Below, piece by piece: positions 42,800-52,965 of a DNA stretch of 64,000 nt (position 1 is the first letter of the stretch; every line of letters starts with the position of its first letter). The notes below the pieces were generated by a model, which saw only the letters and a list, made by a program, of their open reading frames with translations, was not told the DNA's origin and searched no databases. The DNA is from Streptomyces europaeiscabiei. Lineage in GTDB: Bacteria; Actinomycetota; Actinomycetes; Streptomycetales; Streptomycetaceae. The translations under genes were made by a program, and so were the position numbers. The stretch lies in contig NZ_CP107841.1 in NCBI RefSeq assembly GCF_036346855.1, positions 7,072,001 to 7,136,000 of the forward strand, given 5' to 3'.

Positions 42800-43861
42800 A
42801 TGCCTGGATCCCACTCCCTCGATAACCTTGAAGAGCAGCTGCGTGGAGAGCGCGGGAGAGTTGACGTAGCGGTTCATAACTTTTCTGTCCGCGAATTGGT
42901 GCGCATGATTGCGGATGAAGAGTTGAATGCCTCCCCTAGTTATCAGAGAAAATTTCGCTGGACGGAGAGCGACGAATCTCTATTCATTGAGTCCATCTTC
43001 CTCGGGCTCCCTGTTCCGCCGATCTTCGTCGCCACCAACGTCGGATTTCAATGGGAAGTGGTGGACGGGCTACAGCGACTCTCAACGCTTGCCCATTTTT
43101 TGGCGCGCGATGCGGCTGAAGCTCGCGATTTTCAGCGGCACAGCCCACTAAAACTGGAGAAGCTCGAAAAGCTGACGGAGCTGAACGGGTGCACCTTCTC
43201 GGATCTCCCGAGAAACCTGCAAGTGTACTTTGGTAGGCAACCGTTGCAGGTTATTTCACTCACCGATAAGAGTGACCTTCAGGTGCGATTCGATGTATTC
43301 GAAAGACTCAACCGTGGCGGAATTCAGCTCACGGCCCAAGAGGTGCGGGCGAGCGTCTATAGAGGGCGTTTCTACGATTTCATTGAAGAACTCTCTATGG
43401 ATGCACGCTTTGATGACATTCTCAAGTTGCAGCGCGCGCGGCAGGATGATGGCACGAGAGCGGAGCAGGTCCTCAAATTCTTTGCCTACAAAAACTATAA
43501 GGAGCATTTTGATGGCAAGGTAGAAACGTTTCTAAATAACTACATGCAGGCGGCTAATAGTGACTTCAAATATGCCATAGAAGGTGAAATTTTCGATAAG
43601 GCGCTTGCGGCTCTACATGCGGCTTGCGACGGCCAACCGTTTCTTCGTAGGCAAACTCCGGTCACGCCCCTTGTGCAATTCGAAGCGTGCCTGGTTGCGG
43701 CAGGAGAGCTGATTCAGGAAGGCACGCCGATCGTACAGGTTGCGCCAGATTGGCTAGAAGACGAGGAGTTGAGAGCTTCTACCGGTGCTGGCACTAATAC
43801 TCGCTCTATGTTGAACAGGCGCGTTAAGCGGGCAAAGGAACTGCTCAGTGGCACCGCATGA
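42800..43861 (+). CDS. DUF262 (GmrS-N/ParB-like) protein
   Basis: A 353-residue DUF262 protein. The family motif appears as WEVVDGLQRLSTLAHF (compare DGQQR-T-L) near residue 87, preceded by SPSYQRKFRWTESDESLFIESIFLGLPVPPIF and followed by VRFDVFERLNRGGIQLTAQEVRASVY. DUF262 domains bind and hydrolyse nucleotides in GmrSD-type modification-dependent restriction systems and pair with various nucleases. Here it overlaps the HEPN gene by 14 nt. GC content and codon use are clearly lower than in neighbouring genes, a sign of transfer. The canonical nuclease domain of GmrD is absent, so the HEPN partner probably supplies the toxic activity. Confidence 0.87.
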   Translation: MPGSHSLDNLEEQLRGERGRVDVAVHNFSVRELVRMIADEELNASPSYQRKFRWTESDESLFIESIFLGLPVPPIFVATNVGFQWEVVDGLQRLSTLAHFLARDAAEARDFQRHSPLKLEKLEKLTELNGCTFSDLPRNLQVYFGRQPLQVISLTDKSDLQVRFDVFERLNRGGIQLTAQEVRASVYRGRFYDFIEELSMDARFDDILKLQRARQDDGTRAEQVLKFFAYKNYKEHFDGKVETFLNNYMQAANSDFKYAIEGEIFDKALAALHAACDGQPFLRRQTPVTPLVQFEACLVAAGELIQEGTPIVQVAPDWLEDEELRASTGAGTNTRSMLNRRVKRAKELLSGTA

Positions 43862-44564
43862 CAACCTGGTTATCGACATTCATCTTCGAGCAGATAAGTT
43901 CCTTCGCCGAGTGGATGACCTTAAGAAGTTCCTGGCGTTGGTCACAGGAAATTCGCAGACCTCAGGAAATCCAAGATGGTCCAGCGAAAGCCGTGATGCG
44001 CGGGCCCTTGCCATCGTCTGCGTCATGGCGGAGCTGGAGTCTTTCACTAAATATCTAATCCAAGAGACTCACATGGCCATCAACTCGTCCGCTGTCACGA
44101 TGGGCGACCTGCGATCGAGTCTCCGCCAGCTCGCCGCGCACACGACTTTTGAGAGTCTTCGTGAGCTCAATGATCACAGCAAATTATGGGAACGACGAAA
44201 ATACGCAACGACATTGGACGTTTGTGCGGAACCGGTAGAACTTCCCGTCAACCGAAGACAAGCGCAGCCTCCTCTCGATGGAAAGACGCTTAAACCGGAA
44301 CACTTCAATCGGCTTTGGGAGATATATGGCCTGCCTGGCCTTTCTTTCCCATCGGCTGCTTGGAGTGCGTCTCTTCAGAAGATGGCAATGCTGCGCAACG
44401 ACGTCGCCCATGGCAACATTTCGTATGTTGAGATCTTTCAACAAGCGGGAGTTTCACTCTCCGACGTCGAAAGGTATGTCGACGACATCGTCGAATTCTT
44501 GATTCACCTAGTTGACTCTTGGTGTCAATATCTTTCGGAAACTGGATACTTGAAGGGTCCCTAA
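43848..44564 (+). CDS. HEPN-domain protein (MAE_28990-like), putative RNase
   Basis: A 238-residue all-helical protein starting with GTG within the DUF262 gene. The HEPN catalytic signature RX4H is present as MLRNDVAHGNISY near residues 183-188. An earlier helix (DARALAIVCVMAELESFTKYL) has the polar ExxxE-type positions common in the family. HEPN proteins with this motif are mostly RNases used in abortive infection and toxin-antitoxin systems. The tight overlap makes a two-protein defence system with DUF262 likely, with DUF262 as sensor or switch; that is an inference. Confidence 0.8.
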   Translation: MAPHDNLVIDIHLRADKFLRRVDDLKKFLALVTGNSQTSGNPRWSSESRDARALAIVCVMAELESFTKYLIQETHMAINSSAVTMGDLRSSLRQLAAHTTFESLRELNDHSKLWERRKYATTLDVCAEPVELPVNRRQAQPPLDGKTLKPEHFNRLWEIYGLPGLSFPSAAWSASLQKMAMLRNDVAHGNISYVEIFQQAGVSLSDVERYVDDIVEFLIHLVDSWCQYLSETGYLKGP

Positions 44565-44866
44565 AATGAGTCGGCGAGCCTCAGTGGCTTCGTCATGCCG
44601 AGTGGAGGCCATCGATCGGAAACGGCCCCCAATCGGTATAGTCTTTATGATCTAGCCTTATCTTTATCAGGTCGATCACAGGGGACTGTCGACATCGGTC
44701 AACCTGGCCTGCGCCTCGGCCGATCGTCCACTGAGGTCCGCCGCCGAGCGCTGCTGTTCGTGCTTGTTGGTGTCAGCCGTTGATGTCAGTCGCCACACGC
44801 GGTTTTTGCAGGGGCGACGCTGTTGAGCGATTGGGGCTGTCCCCGGTGTGGCGGAGGATGGTGCTC
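44565..44866. other. AT-richer spacer after the HEPN gene
   Basis: About 300 bp, including a locally AT-rich stretch near 44637-44680. No terminator hairpin or gene is clearly visible. Confidence 0.4.
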
Positions 44867-45490
44867 ATGTGCGCTCTTTTCGAACCCCCCGAGCCTCGCC
44901 GCGTCTCGCCGGGCGAGTACCTGGTGTGGGACCAGGCTCTCGCCCTTCTGAACCGGGACCTGGCGGTGACGCTTCCCCAGCTGGAACCCCTGCAACTGCT
45001 GGCCGTTCCGTCCTACGCTGCGGATGAGCCGGAGGACGTCTACGTCGGCATGGCCAACGGCGAGTGGCACGGCAATTGCCTGGACCCGAACTCACAGGAC
45101 AGCCTTGTCTCTGCACTGGCGAGTGTCGCCGATGCCGCGCGAGAGACCGTCATGGAGCTTCTGTGGCAGGCGTGGCCCCTGTGCTCCGAGCATGGCCTGG
45201 GTATGCATCCAAGGGAGGATGCACAGGAGCGACTGTTCTGGTGGTGCGCAGGAGAACGGTTGCGTCGCGGCCCGGCTCATATCCCATCCCGTCTGCCGTC
45301 GACCCACACACCGTGGAGCGGGCGTGGTTCAGGGCGTCAAGGTGGAGCGCGCCATTGTACGAACGACCTTGACGCCCTGGGCCGCGTCTGCTCGGCTCTG
45401 CCTGGGTCGACGGCAGACGGGATGGGGGCTCCCAGCGCACGCCACCACGGGCCGGCACTCGCGAACGTCCCCCTCCATCTCGGAGCCTGA
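44867..45490 (+). CDS. Hypothetical protein with repeat-derived C-terminus
   Basis: 207 residues from the ATG at 44867 (GGAGG 9 nt upstream; ATG 44858 is an alternative). The first ~125 residues look structured (SPGEYLVWDQALALLNRDLAVTLPQLEPLQLLAVPSY; VYVGMANGEWHGNCLDPNSQDSLVSAL; MHPREDAQERLFWWCAGE). The rest is encoded by a large inverted repeat and is Gly/Arg/Ser-rich, so the native C-terminus is probably lost. No family is recognised. Confidence 0.5.
   Translation: MCALFEPPEPRRVSPGEYLVWDQALALLNRDLAVTLPQLEPLQLLAVPSYAADEPEDVYVGMANGEWHGNCLDPNSQDSLVSALASVADAARETVMELLWQAWPLCSEHGLGMHPREDAQERLFWWCAGERLRRGPAHIPSRLPSTHTPWSGRGSGRQGGARHCTNDLDALGRVCSALPGSTADGMGAPSARHHGPALANVPLHLGA
45283..45426. repeat. 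Two-tier inverted repeat
   Basis: Outer arms of 23 bp (45283-45305 and 45404-45426) are perfect complements. Inner arms of 14 bp (45330-45343 CAGGGCGTCAAGGT and 45366-45379) are also perfect. The loop is 22 nt. The structure could form a long cruciform or RNA hairpin, or be the remnant of paired insertion-element ends. Confidence 0.85.
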
Positions 45491-45764
45491 GCGCCCCCGC
45501 CGGAGGCCTGTTCCTTGATGGGTCGTCATTGGCTGTCGGCGGCCCATGGACGCTTCGGACGCGGAACGCTGTTGGCCCAACTTGCCGTGTCCCAAAACTC
45601 CTCGGAGTGTTGGTTCCTCGTCCTTCGTGGCTGGCCAGATGCTTTGGAGGGGCGCTGACGTGGTTGCGGCTGTGTTACGGACCCATTGGGGTGAGCGAGA
45701 AGGTTGCTATTGCCACAATCGGTCTCGATCTCGGCCGCGCAAGTTGATGCGGAGAGGATCAGCC

Positions 45765-47015
45765 TCAGCTCTGAGTCATTTTAGCCGGAGGATCCGGCGG
45801 CTTCCCGATACCGGACAATGTTGTTTGAGCCTTCTGGTCAATAAGATGGGTGACGAGCTGCTGAGCGGCTCCGAAGATGACCGCCCAAGCTAGAATTTGT
45901 ATCGGTGTGTCGAGGGCGCTCAGTCCAGGAAGGAATGCTCCCCGAATGAATAGAATTCCAATCAAAGCCGCTATCGCTCCAAGTGGAAACTTCAGAGTAG
46001 CCGCCGCTAGGGGGAGCGAGTAAGGGGAAGTGTGATCGTCACTTATTCTTCGCAGGGCGACAATTGTAGTCAATGCTGCCCCCAAGAGCCCGGCAAGTTC
46101 TACAGAAAGAACATCCAGGCGGTCAGTGTAGTCGTCAAGGAAGCGGCGATTCTCGTTAACGACCTCTTCGCCCGTTGGGCAGACGATCACATCCTCAGGA
46201 GTCGGATTTTCGGCACTGGTAATCAAGTCCCCCTTCTGTGGATGATCGAAGCACAGGTTCAGAGTCTGTGGATCAAAGAATCCCCAAATGGCAAGGGCGG
46301 CAGCCCCAATAAATGTAAGACCAGTCGCCATCCACAACATGTTGGCAAGGATTCGGACCCGCCGCAGTCTGCCGTCGAGGGAGGAGTAGGCTATGCCTAG
46401 TGCCTGGATGATGGTGATGCGATCTTGCTTGGGTATCTTCGCCTCTTTTTTGGTCTCATCCGTGACTGATTTGATTGCTGCTGCTGCTCTTGAGCGCTGA
46501 GGGCTATCTTTGTGAATGTACTGTTGGATCATTGCCTCGACGAAACCGCAGCGGGCTCTCACTTCTTCATCGGAACTCAACGCCAGCAGATTCACGTCGG
46601 CGGCTCTCACGTTTGCCCATACTCGCTCGAGCCTATTTGCCTTCCTGGGCAATTTATACCATTTGCGCTCTTCTGTGCATGCCGCTTCGGCGATCCTGAG
46701 GTGATTCCTGGCTCCGGCGAGAAGCTTTTCTTGCCTGCAGCTACTCTCCTCGCACTCTTGAATGTTAAGTTCTGTTCTGAGGTAGCGTATCCAGGCGAGT
46801 GGAAGTTCCAGCCAGGGGGCTTTCGATGCGGTATTTGCCAGTCCATTCTCAATAGCTTGTTCTGCCTGAATAGATTGCTCTTCTGTACTTGCGGTGGCGC
46901 GTTCTGCCTTGTTTTTTGCTCTGGGTCCAAGGTATAGAAAGGTGGTGCCTTGGTGCCTGGGAGGCGGCTCTTTCCCTTTAGGGGTGGACTGGGGGTCATG
47001 GGTCATCGAAGTCAC
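45765..47015 (-). CDS. Lower-GC membrane protein, unknown
   Basis: 416 residues. The N-terminal ~200 residues are charged and helical (EEVRARCGFVEAMIQQYIHKD; TDETKKEAKIPKQDRITII). A membrane hairpin follows (ILANMLWMATGLTFIGAAALAIWGFF), then an acidic loop with two Cys (NLCFDHPQKGD, EDVIVCPTGEEV) and two to three further helices (LSVELAGLLGAALTTIVAL; FPLGAIAALIGILFIRGAFLPG; IQILAWAVIFGAAQQLV). Base composition is lower in GC than the backbone and similar to the DUF262-HEPN genes, so it may belong to the same imported island. Functions such as a membrane effector are speculation. Confidence 0.65.
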   Translation of the reverse strand: MTSMTHDPQSTPKGKEPPPRHQGTTFLYLGPRAKNKAERATASTEEQSIQAEQAIENGLANTASKAPWLELPLAWIRYLRTELNIQECEESSCRQEKLLAGARNHLRIAEAACTEERKWYKLPRKANRLERVWANVRAADVNLLALSSDEEVRARCGFVEAMIQQYIHKDSPQRSRAAAAIKSVTDETKKEAKIPKQDRITIIQALGIAYSSLDGRLRRVRILANMLWMATGLTFIGAAALAIWGFFDPQTLNLCFDHPQKGDLITSAENPTPEDVIVCPTGEEVVNENRRFLDDYTDRLDVLSVELAGLLGAALTTIVALRRISDDHTSPYSLPLAAATLKFPLGAIAALIGILFIRGAFLPGLSALDTPIQILAWAVIFGAAQQLVTHLIDQKAQTTLSGIGKPPDPPAKMTQS

Positions 47016-47426
47016 CTCATTGGGTCAGGGTGAGATCGGCAGAGGTAGCAGGCTCGCAGCTTCACTAAAATTGTGTCAGCTGCTACGCGAGGGGAGGGAA
47101 GGTGGCTGGAAATTTCTCAGCGCACCAGGTCAACACTCCATACTGAAGCCGGCTGGCGTAGATCGGATGGTCAATTAGGGCGGAGCCCAATCTCGCTTTC
47201 AGAATACGCCTTCTCGTCGTGGTGTGCTCAACTTGCGGTTCCCGCTGGCTGCTCTACTCACGGTGTACCACTCTTCGGTTGGTGGCTGATTGCTGTAGCG
47301 CGCGGCACGGGCGTCGGCCGGGCTGGAGCGGGACGGAGGCAGGAGCGCAGGCCCGGCCGAGGGCCGGGCCGCGCGCGGGGAGCGGAGCGAGCCGCCTTGA
47401 ACCGGTGAAGAAGGTTGTTACTCAGC
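47016..47426. other. Spacer with hairpin before the IS insertion
   Basis: 411 bp. Near 47349-47369 is the stem-loop GGCCCGGCCGAGGGCCGGGCC, which probably terminated the DUF1152 gene before the IS arrived. The segment just left of the IS still carries the original last codons and stop of that gene on the minus strand. Confidence 0.55.
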
Positions 47427-47441
47427 AGTGGATGTGATGCG
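47427..47441. repeat. Target duplication of the IS481 element, left
   Basis: AGTGGATGTGATGCG, identical to 49467-49481. A 15-bp direct repeat immediately outside both IS ends is a target-site duplication. Confidence 0.93.
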
Positions 47442-49442
<2,001 letters not shown>

Positions 49443-49466
<24 letters not shown>

Positions 49467-50555
49467 AGTGGATGTGATGCGCCACAGGGGCGCGTCGTAC
49501 TTCTCCGGAGTGCTGCTGATCAGAAGTTGACGCAGGTCCTCGCGTAGGGAGCCGTTGAGGTTCAGAGCCTCGGTGATGCGGCGGAACGTCGTGTGGGTGA
49601 CTCCGCGGTTCCGGGCCTCGGCTTCGAACTGGTCGAGTTGGGACAGCACGGCCTCGGGGTCGAGCTTCACTGGTGGCTGTTCCTTGAGCCACGCGGCCTT
49701 GTTGCGCTCGTAGTCGATCTCCGAGTAGCCGCAGATTTCGCGGCTGTGTGCCTCTACCTCGTCCAGGGTGGCAGTCGCCGTGATGGCGCGAGCCAACTGG
49801 TTACGGCTCAGCGCTTCGTCCAGGTCGACCTCATGGACAGTCGGCCCTTCGTCAGTGAGAGGGACGGGAAGGCCGGCGTCTCGCATCTCGCACGTGCCGC
49901 GTACACCTCGGGCTGTCGCCGCGAGCATCCCGGTTGCCTCGGATGGGTGCCACTCCAGGACCGAGCTGATCGGCTCAACGTCCTTGGCCGTGAAGGTGTG
50001 GACGAGAGGGCCGAGGATTCCGCGTAGTTCATCGGGAGGCAGTTCGCCGTCCAGACCGGGGCCTGCCACTAGGAGGCGGATCGGTGCGTTCACCTGGCAG
50101 CACGCGGCGAGCGTGACGGCGTCGGCGAGCGGGCTCTTTAGCGTCGGCTCATCGCCTCGGGCGAGGATGTCTCCGCCAACGTCCAAGAGATCGATCGACT
50201 CCGGTGACAAGCGGTCCACTAGCTCTTCGAGCTGGCGGGTGATGCCTTCGACTCCGTGGTGTGGGTCGATCAGCGCGAAGGTGTGTGGGAGCTCTGCCGC
50301 GAGTCGGGGGAGGGTGGAGCCTGCTGGAGCGATCGGGCGGGCTTCGGCCGGCACTGTCCGGACTGCTGGGGTGAGGTGTTGGAGGCCGGTGAAGTTGTTC
50401 GGTCCTCGGGGGCCCGGTACCGGGTCGATCAGGAGGCGGTCCCACGCGTACGTGAGGATCACCGCCTGGTCCTCGTCGCCGTAGAGGGCGGCGTGAAGCA
50501 TTGCGGCGGCGACTGCGTCGCCCCCTCCTCCTGCTGCGACGATCAACCGCTTCAT
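49443..50555 (-). CDS. DUF1152 family protein with IS-altered C-terminus
   Basis: 370 residues from the ATG at 50555. The family N-terminus is RLIVAAGGGGDAVAAAMLHAALYG; conserved blocks DLLDVGGDILARGDEPTLKSPLADA, LLVAGPGLDGEL and ERNKAAWLKEQPP follow. DUF1152 proteins have a Rossmann-like fold and often occur in actinomycete accessory regions; the activity is unknown. The IS481 element entered near the end of the gene. Rejoining the flanks gives WRITSTAE-stop, whereas now translation reads WRITSTCLVPGDV-stop inside the IS. The protein is therefore nearly intact. It is divergent from the GntR gene with operators between them. Confidence 0.85.
49467..49481. repeat. Target duplication of the IS481 element, right
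   Basis: AGTGGATGTGATGCG, matching 47427-47441. Confidence 0.93.
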
Positions 50556-50597
50556 GCGGTTCAGCCTACGGGGTCGGGGGTTGACCACTCATCCTAT

Positions 50598-50626
50598 AGT
50601 GGCTACTGGCCATAGCCACTTGGCCA
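50598..50626. promoter_or_regulatory. Operator between DUF1152 and GntR genes
   Basis: AGTGGCTA and TAGCCACT are perfect inverted arms around CTGGCCA, with a further TTGGCCA. The AGTGGC core recurs at 51425-51468, downstream of the GntR gene. Likely binding site of the GntR protein encoded at 50648, giving autoregulation and control of DUF1152. Confidence 0.7.
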
Positions 50627-50647
50627 TGGGAAAGGCGAGGAGGAGGC

Positions 50648-51388
50648 ATGCCACAGATCGAGGAGGCTCAGCCGAAGTATCTCCAGATCGCGCACTACAT
50701 CCGTGATCAGATTCTTCGGGGTGACCTGCGGCCGGGGGACGAGGTGCCCTCGGAGCGGCAGTTGGCGGCGAACTGGAAGGTGTCCCGCCCTACTGCTGCG
50801 CGGTCGCTGGAGGCGCTGAGCCATCAAGGGCTCGTCGAGAAGCGTCAGGGATCGGGCACGTATGTGCGCAGCCTGGAGGTGAACCGGCGGGCGCGCGAGT
50901 TGTACGGGCGGGCTCGGCAGACCGGGAAGATCTACACGCCTGGTGAGTACGCGGTGATCACCTCGGCCGGTTGGATGGAAGCCCCGGATCACGTTGTTGA
51001 GGCTTTGGGCCTGGTCAAGGACCGCAGGGCTGTGCATCGGCGGCGGGTGACGAACAATCAGGACGGGCCGATCACGCTGTCGACTTCGTGGTTCGCTCCG
51101 GACGTCGGCCACCGCGCCCCGAAGCTCCTGGAGCCGGATCGGATCCAGGAGGGGACGCTCATGTACGTCGAGAACATGACGGGGCGCCAGGGGAGCTATG
51201 CCGAAGACCGTATGTGCTCTCGCAGTGCGACGGCAGAGGAGGCGGCAGACCTCCAGCTGCAGCCCGGTTCTGCAGTCCTGATCGTTCATCACGTCGTCTT
51301 CGACCTTCAGGACCGGCCGTTGGAGTTCGCCGAAGCCACCTATCCGCCGCATCGCTGGGCGTTCGAGCAGGGCTACCCGCTCACCTGA
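50648..51388 (+). CDS. GntR-family regulator (KorSA-like), first copy
   Basis: 246 residues. The N-terminal winged helix is PKYLQIAHYIRDQILRGDLRPGDEVPSERQLAANWKVSRPTAARSLEALSHQGLVEKRQGSGTYV. The C-terminal UTRA-like effector domain follows (YAVITSAGWMEAPDHVVEALG; LSTSWFAPDVG; SAVLIVHHVVFDLQDRPLEFAEATYPPHRW). An AGGAGG site precedes the ATG. In pSAM2, KorSA of this family represses transfer and replication genes. This element has two such regulators with different operator types, so each probably controls a separate segment. Confidence 0.9.
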   Translation: MPQIEEAQPKYLQIAHYIRDQILRGDLRPGDEVPSERQLAANWKVSRPTAARSLEALSHQGLVEKRQGSGTYVRSLEVNRRARELYGRARQTGKIYTPGEYAVITSAGWMEAPDHVVEALGLVKDRRAVHRRRVTNNQDGPITLSTSWFAPDVGHRAPKLLEPDRIQEGTLMYVENMTGRQGSYAEDRMCSRSATAEEAADLQLQPGSAVLIVHHVVFDLQDRPLEFAEATYPPHRWAFEQGYPLT

Positions 51389-51424
51389 TGGCCTGGGAGT
51401 TGCGTCGAACCGCTTGCACAGTCC

Positions 51425-51468
51425 AAGTGGCTAATGCCACTATCCAGGAAGTGGCTAAGGCCACTTGG
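51425..51468. promoter_or_regulatory. Tandem AGTGGC-TAAN-GCCACT operators
   Basis: Two perfect inverted repeats in a row: AGTGGCTAATGCCACT and AAGTGGCTAAGGCCACTT. They lie just before the zinc-finger/ATPase genes and match the site at 50598, so the first GntR protein probably controls these genes too. Confidence 0.75.
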
Positions 51469-51487
51469 ATTCGGAAGGGGGCACCGA

Positions 51488-51661
51488 GTGACGAGTCAGC
51501 GGCCGGACCAGGGCGCGCGTGCAACTTGCCGGGGATGTCGAGGGCGCGGTTGGAAGCGCGTCGGCTCCCGCACGGCACTGGCGCTCTCCACGGCCAACGA
51601 CCGCCTCAGTGCCACGTCGAAACGACGCTGCCTCGACTGCGACGGCAGCGGCAAGGAGTGA
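51488..51661 (+). CDS. Small DnaJ-type zinc-finger protein
   Basis: 57 residues from the GTG at 51488. It has two CxxCxGxG-like motifs, ATCRGCRGRGW and RCLDCDGSGKE, separated by a basic stretch, enough to bind one zinc ion. Proteins of this kind are frequent in Streptomyces plasmids and AICEs. It is directly followed by the ATPase-fold gene and preceded by the tandem operators, so the pair is likely one operon. Confidence 0.7.
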   Translation: MTSQRPDQGARATCRGCRGRGWKRVGSRTALALSTANDRLSATSKRRCLDCDGSGKE

Positions 51662-51667
51662 GTGCGG

Positions 51668-52132
51668 ATGGCCTACACGATCGACCGCTTTCCCTCTGCG
51701 GACTCACCGCGACTCGGTGCCATGACCTTGCACCCCGTCGCGGAGTCCGTACCTCGGGCCCGGCGCTGGTTCCGGAAGTTCATCGCCCCGTACAACCCGG
51801 CCTGCTCGATCGACGACTGTGTGTTGATGATCTCGGAGCTGGTGACCAACGCCATTCTCTACGGACGGGCAGACGAGACCTGGACGGTGCGCGTTGCTTG
51901 GTACCGCGTGGAGACGTCGCTCCGGATCGAGGTGCACAACCCCGGGTTCCCGGCGAGTGTGCGCATGCGGCAACCGGAGGCCAGCGATGCCCACGGGCGC
52001 GGGTTGCTCCTCGTCGACTCCATCGCCGAGTCGTGGCACTCCGGTCCCAGCCGCTTCGGCGGGACAGTCGTCTCCTTCGACGTTGCCGACGCGTGGCCGT
52101 CCGATGAGGGCGTCGGGCCGGTTCTGTCCTGA
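51668..52132 (+). CDS. RsbW-like ATP-binding (HATPase_c_2) protein
   Basis: 154 residues from the ATG at 51668 (GTG 51662 also possible; GGAG upstream). It is an anti-sigma-factor-type GHKL fold: N-box DDCVLMISELVTNAILYGRA, the strand LRIEVHNPGFPASV in place of a G1 DxGxG, and the G2-like DAHGRGLLLVDSIAESW. Streptomyces have many such proteins, some acting as anti-sigma factors or anti-anti-sigma partners. The target is unknown. Here it may link element activity to host sigma-factor control. Confidence 0.85.
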   Translation: MAYTIDRFPSADSPRLGAMTLHPVAESVPRARRWFRKFIAPYNPACSIDDCVLMISELVTNAILYGRADETWTVRVAWYRVETSLRIEVHNPGFPASVRMRQPEASDAHGRGLLLVDSIAESWHSGPSRFGGTVVSFDVADAWPSDEGVGPVLS

Positions 52133-52151
52133 CGGCGCAGTTGTCGCTAGT

Positions 52152-52176
52152 CTGGTTGACCAGTTGACTTGGCCAA
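52152..52176. promoter_or_regulatory. Putative operator before the second GntR gene
   Basis: TGGTTGACCAGTTGACTTGG contains TTGAC twice and the AAGTCAACT core on the other strand. The same core occurs twice at 53455-53510, so it is probably the autoregulatory site of the GntR protein encoded at 52198. Confidence 0.65.
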
Positions 52177-52197
52177 TCTCGACAGGCGGCGGCGTTC

Positions 52198-52926
52198 ATG
52201 GCGTATGAAGTGGAGGCACCGAAGTACGTCCGCCTCGCTCAGACCATTCAGCAGCGCATCGAGGACGGCACATATCCGCCCGGGACCCGCGTGCCCAGTG
52301 AGAACCAACTCGTGCAAGCCTTCGGGATGTCCCGACCAACCGTCGTCCGGGCTCTGGAACTTCTCAAGCGTGACGGCTGGCTGGAGTCCCGGCAGGGATA
52401 CGGCACGATCGTCCGCGGACGTCCGGCCGTCGTGGAGCACAAGGACCGCCGGGGGACCGAAACGCTCGCACGTGATGAGACGCAGACCCCTGGGCGGCTG
52501 GTCGAGGTCGGTCGGGTTCCTGTTCCGGCGCGCGTAGCCTCTGCCCTCGGCTTGTCGAAGCGTGCCAAGGTGCTCGTGCGCCGGTTTCTTGTCGTCGAGG
52601 ACGGCGAACCCGTCGAGTTGGTCTCGTCGTACTTCCCCGCCGGCCTGGTCGAAGGCACCGAGCTGGAGAGTGCGAATCCGTTGAGCGGCGGCACCCGTGC
52701 TCACCTTGAGACGCGGAAGAAAATCCGCTTCGATCACGTGACAGAACGTGTCTCGGCTCGGCTTCCTGAACGGAGTGAGGCCGAGCTGCTGGAGTTGCCG
52801 GACGGCGTGCCCGTTCTCAGTGTCCTGATCGTCGCGTGCGACGCTTCCGGTCAAGCCCTGCAAGTCGCTGATGTGCTGCTGCCCGCTGATCGGCAGGAAC
52901 TCGAAGACACTTACCGACTCACCTGA
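52198..52926 (+). CDS. GntR-family regulator (KorSA-like), second copy
   Basis: 242 residues. The winged helix is APKYVRLAQTIQQRIEDGTYPPGTRVPSENQLVQAFGMSRPTVVRALELLKRDGWLESRQGYGTIV, followed by a UTRA-type effector domain (ASALGLSKRAKVLVRRFLVVEDGEPVELVSSYFP; EAELLELPDGVPVLSVLIVACDASGQAL). It is closer to the transfer genes than the first copy, and its likely operators lie in front of itself and in front of the transfer operon. It is therefore the better candidate for the functional KorSA equivalent. Confidence 0.9.
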   Translation: MAYEVEAPKYVRLAQTIQQRIEDGTYPPGTRVPSENQLVQAFGMSRPTVVRALELLKRDGWLESRQGYGTIVRGRPAVVEHKDRRGTETLARDETQTPGRLVEVGRVPVPARVASALGLSKRAKVLVRRFLVVEDGEPVELVSSYFPAGLVEGTELESANPLSGGTRAHLETRKKIRFDHVTERVSARLPERSEAELLELPDGVPVLSVLIVACDASGQALQVADVLLPADRQELEDTYRLT

Positions 52927-52965
52927 ACCTGCTGGCCGCCTGCTGCTCGGCTGCGACGGCCTGTC

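Noticed and set aside
44595..44783. Short frame between the HEPN gene and the next gene
   Set aside because: No start signal, no recognisable content, and its composition fits a non-coding spacer.
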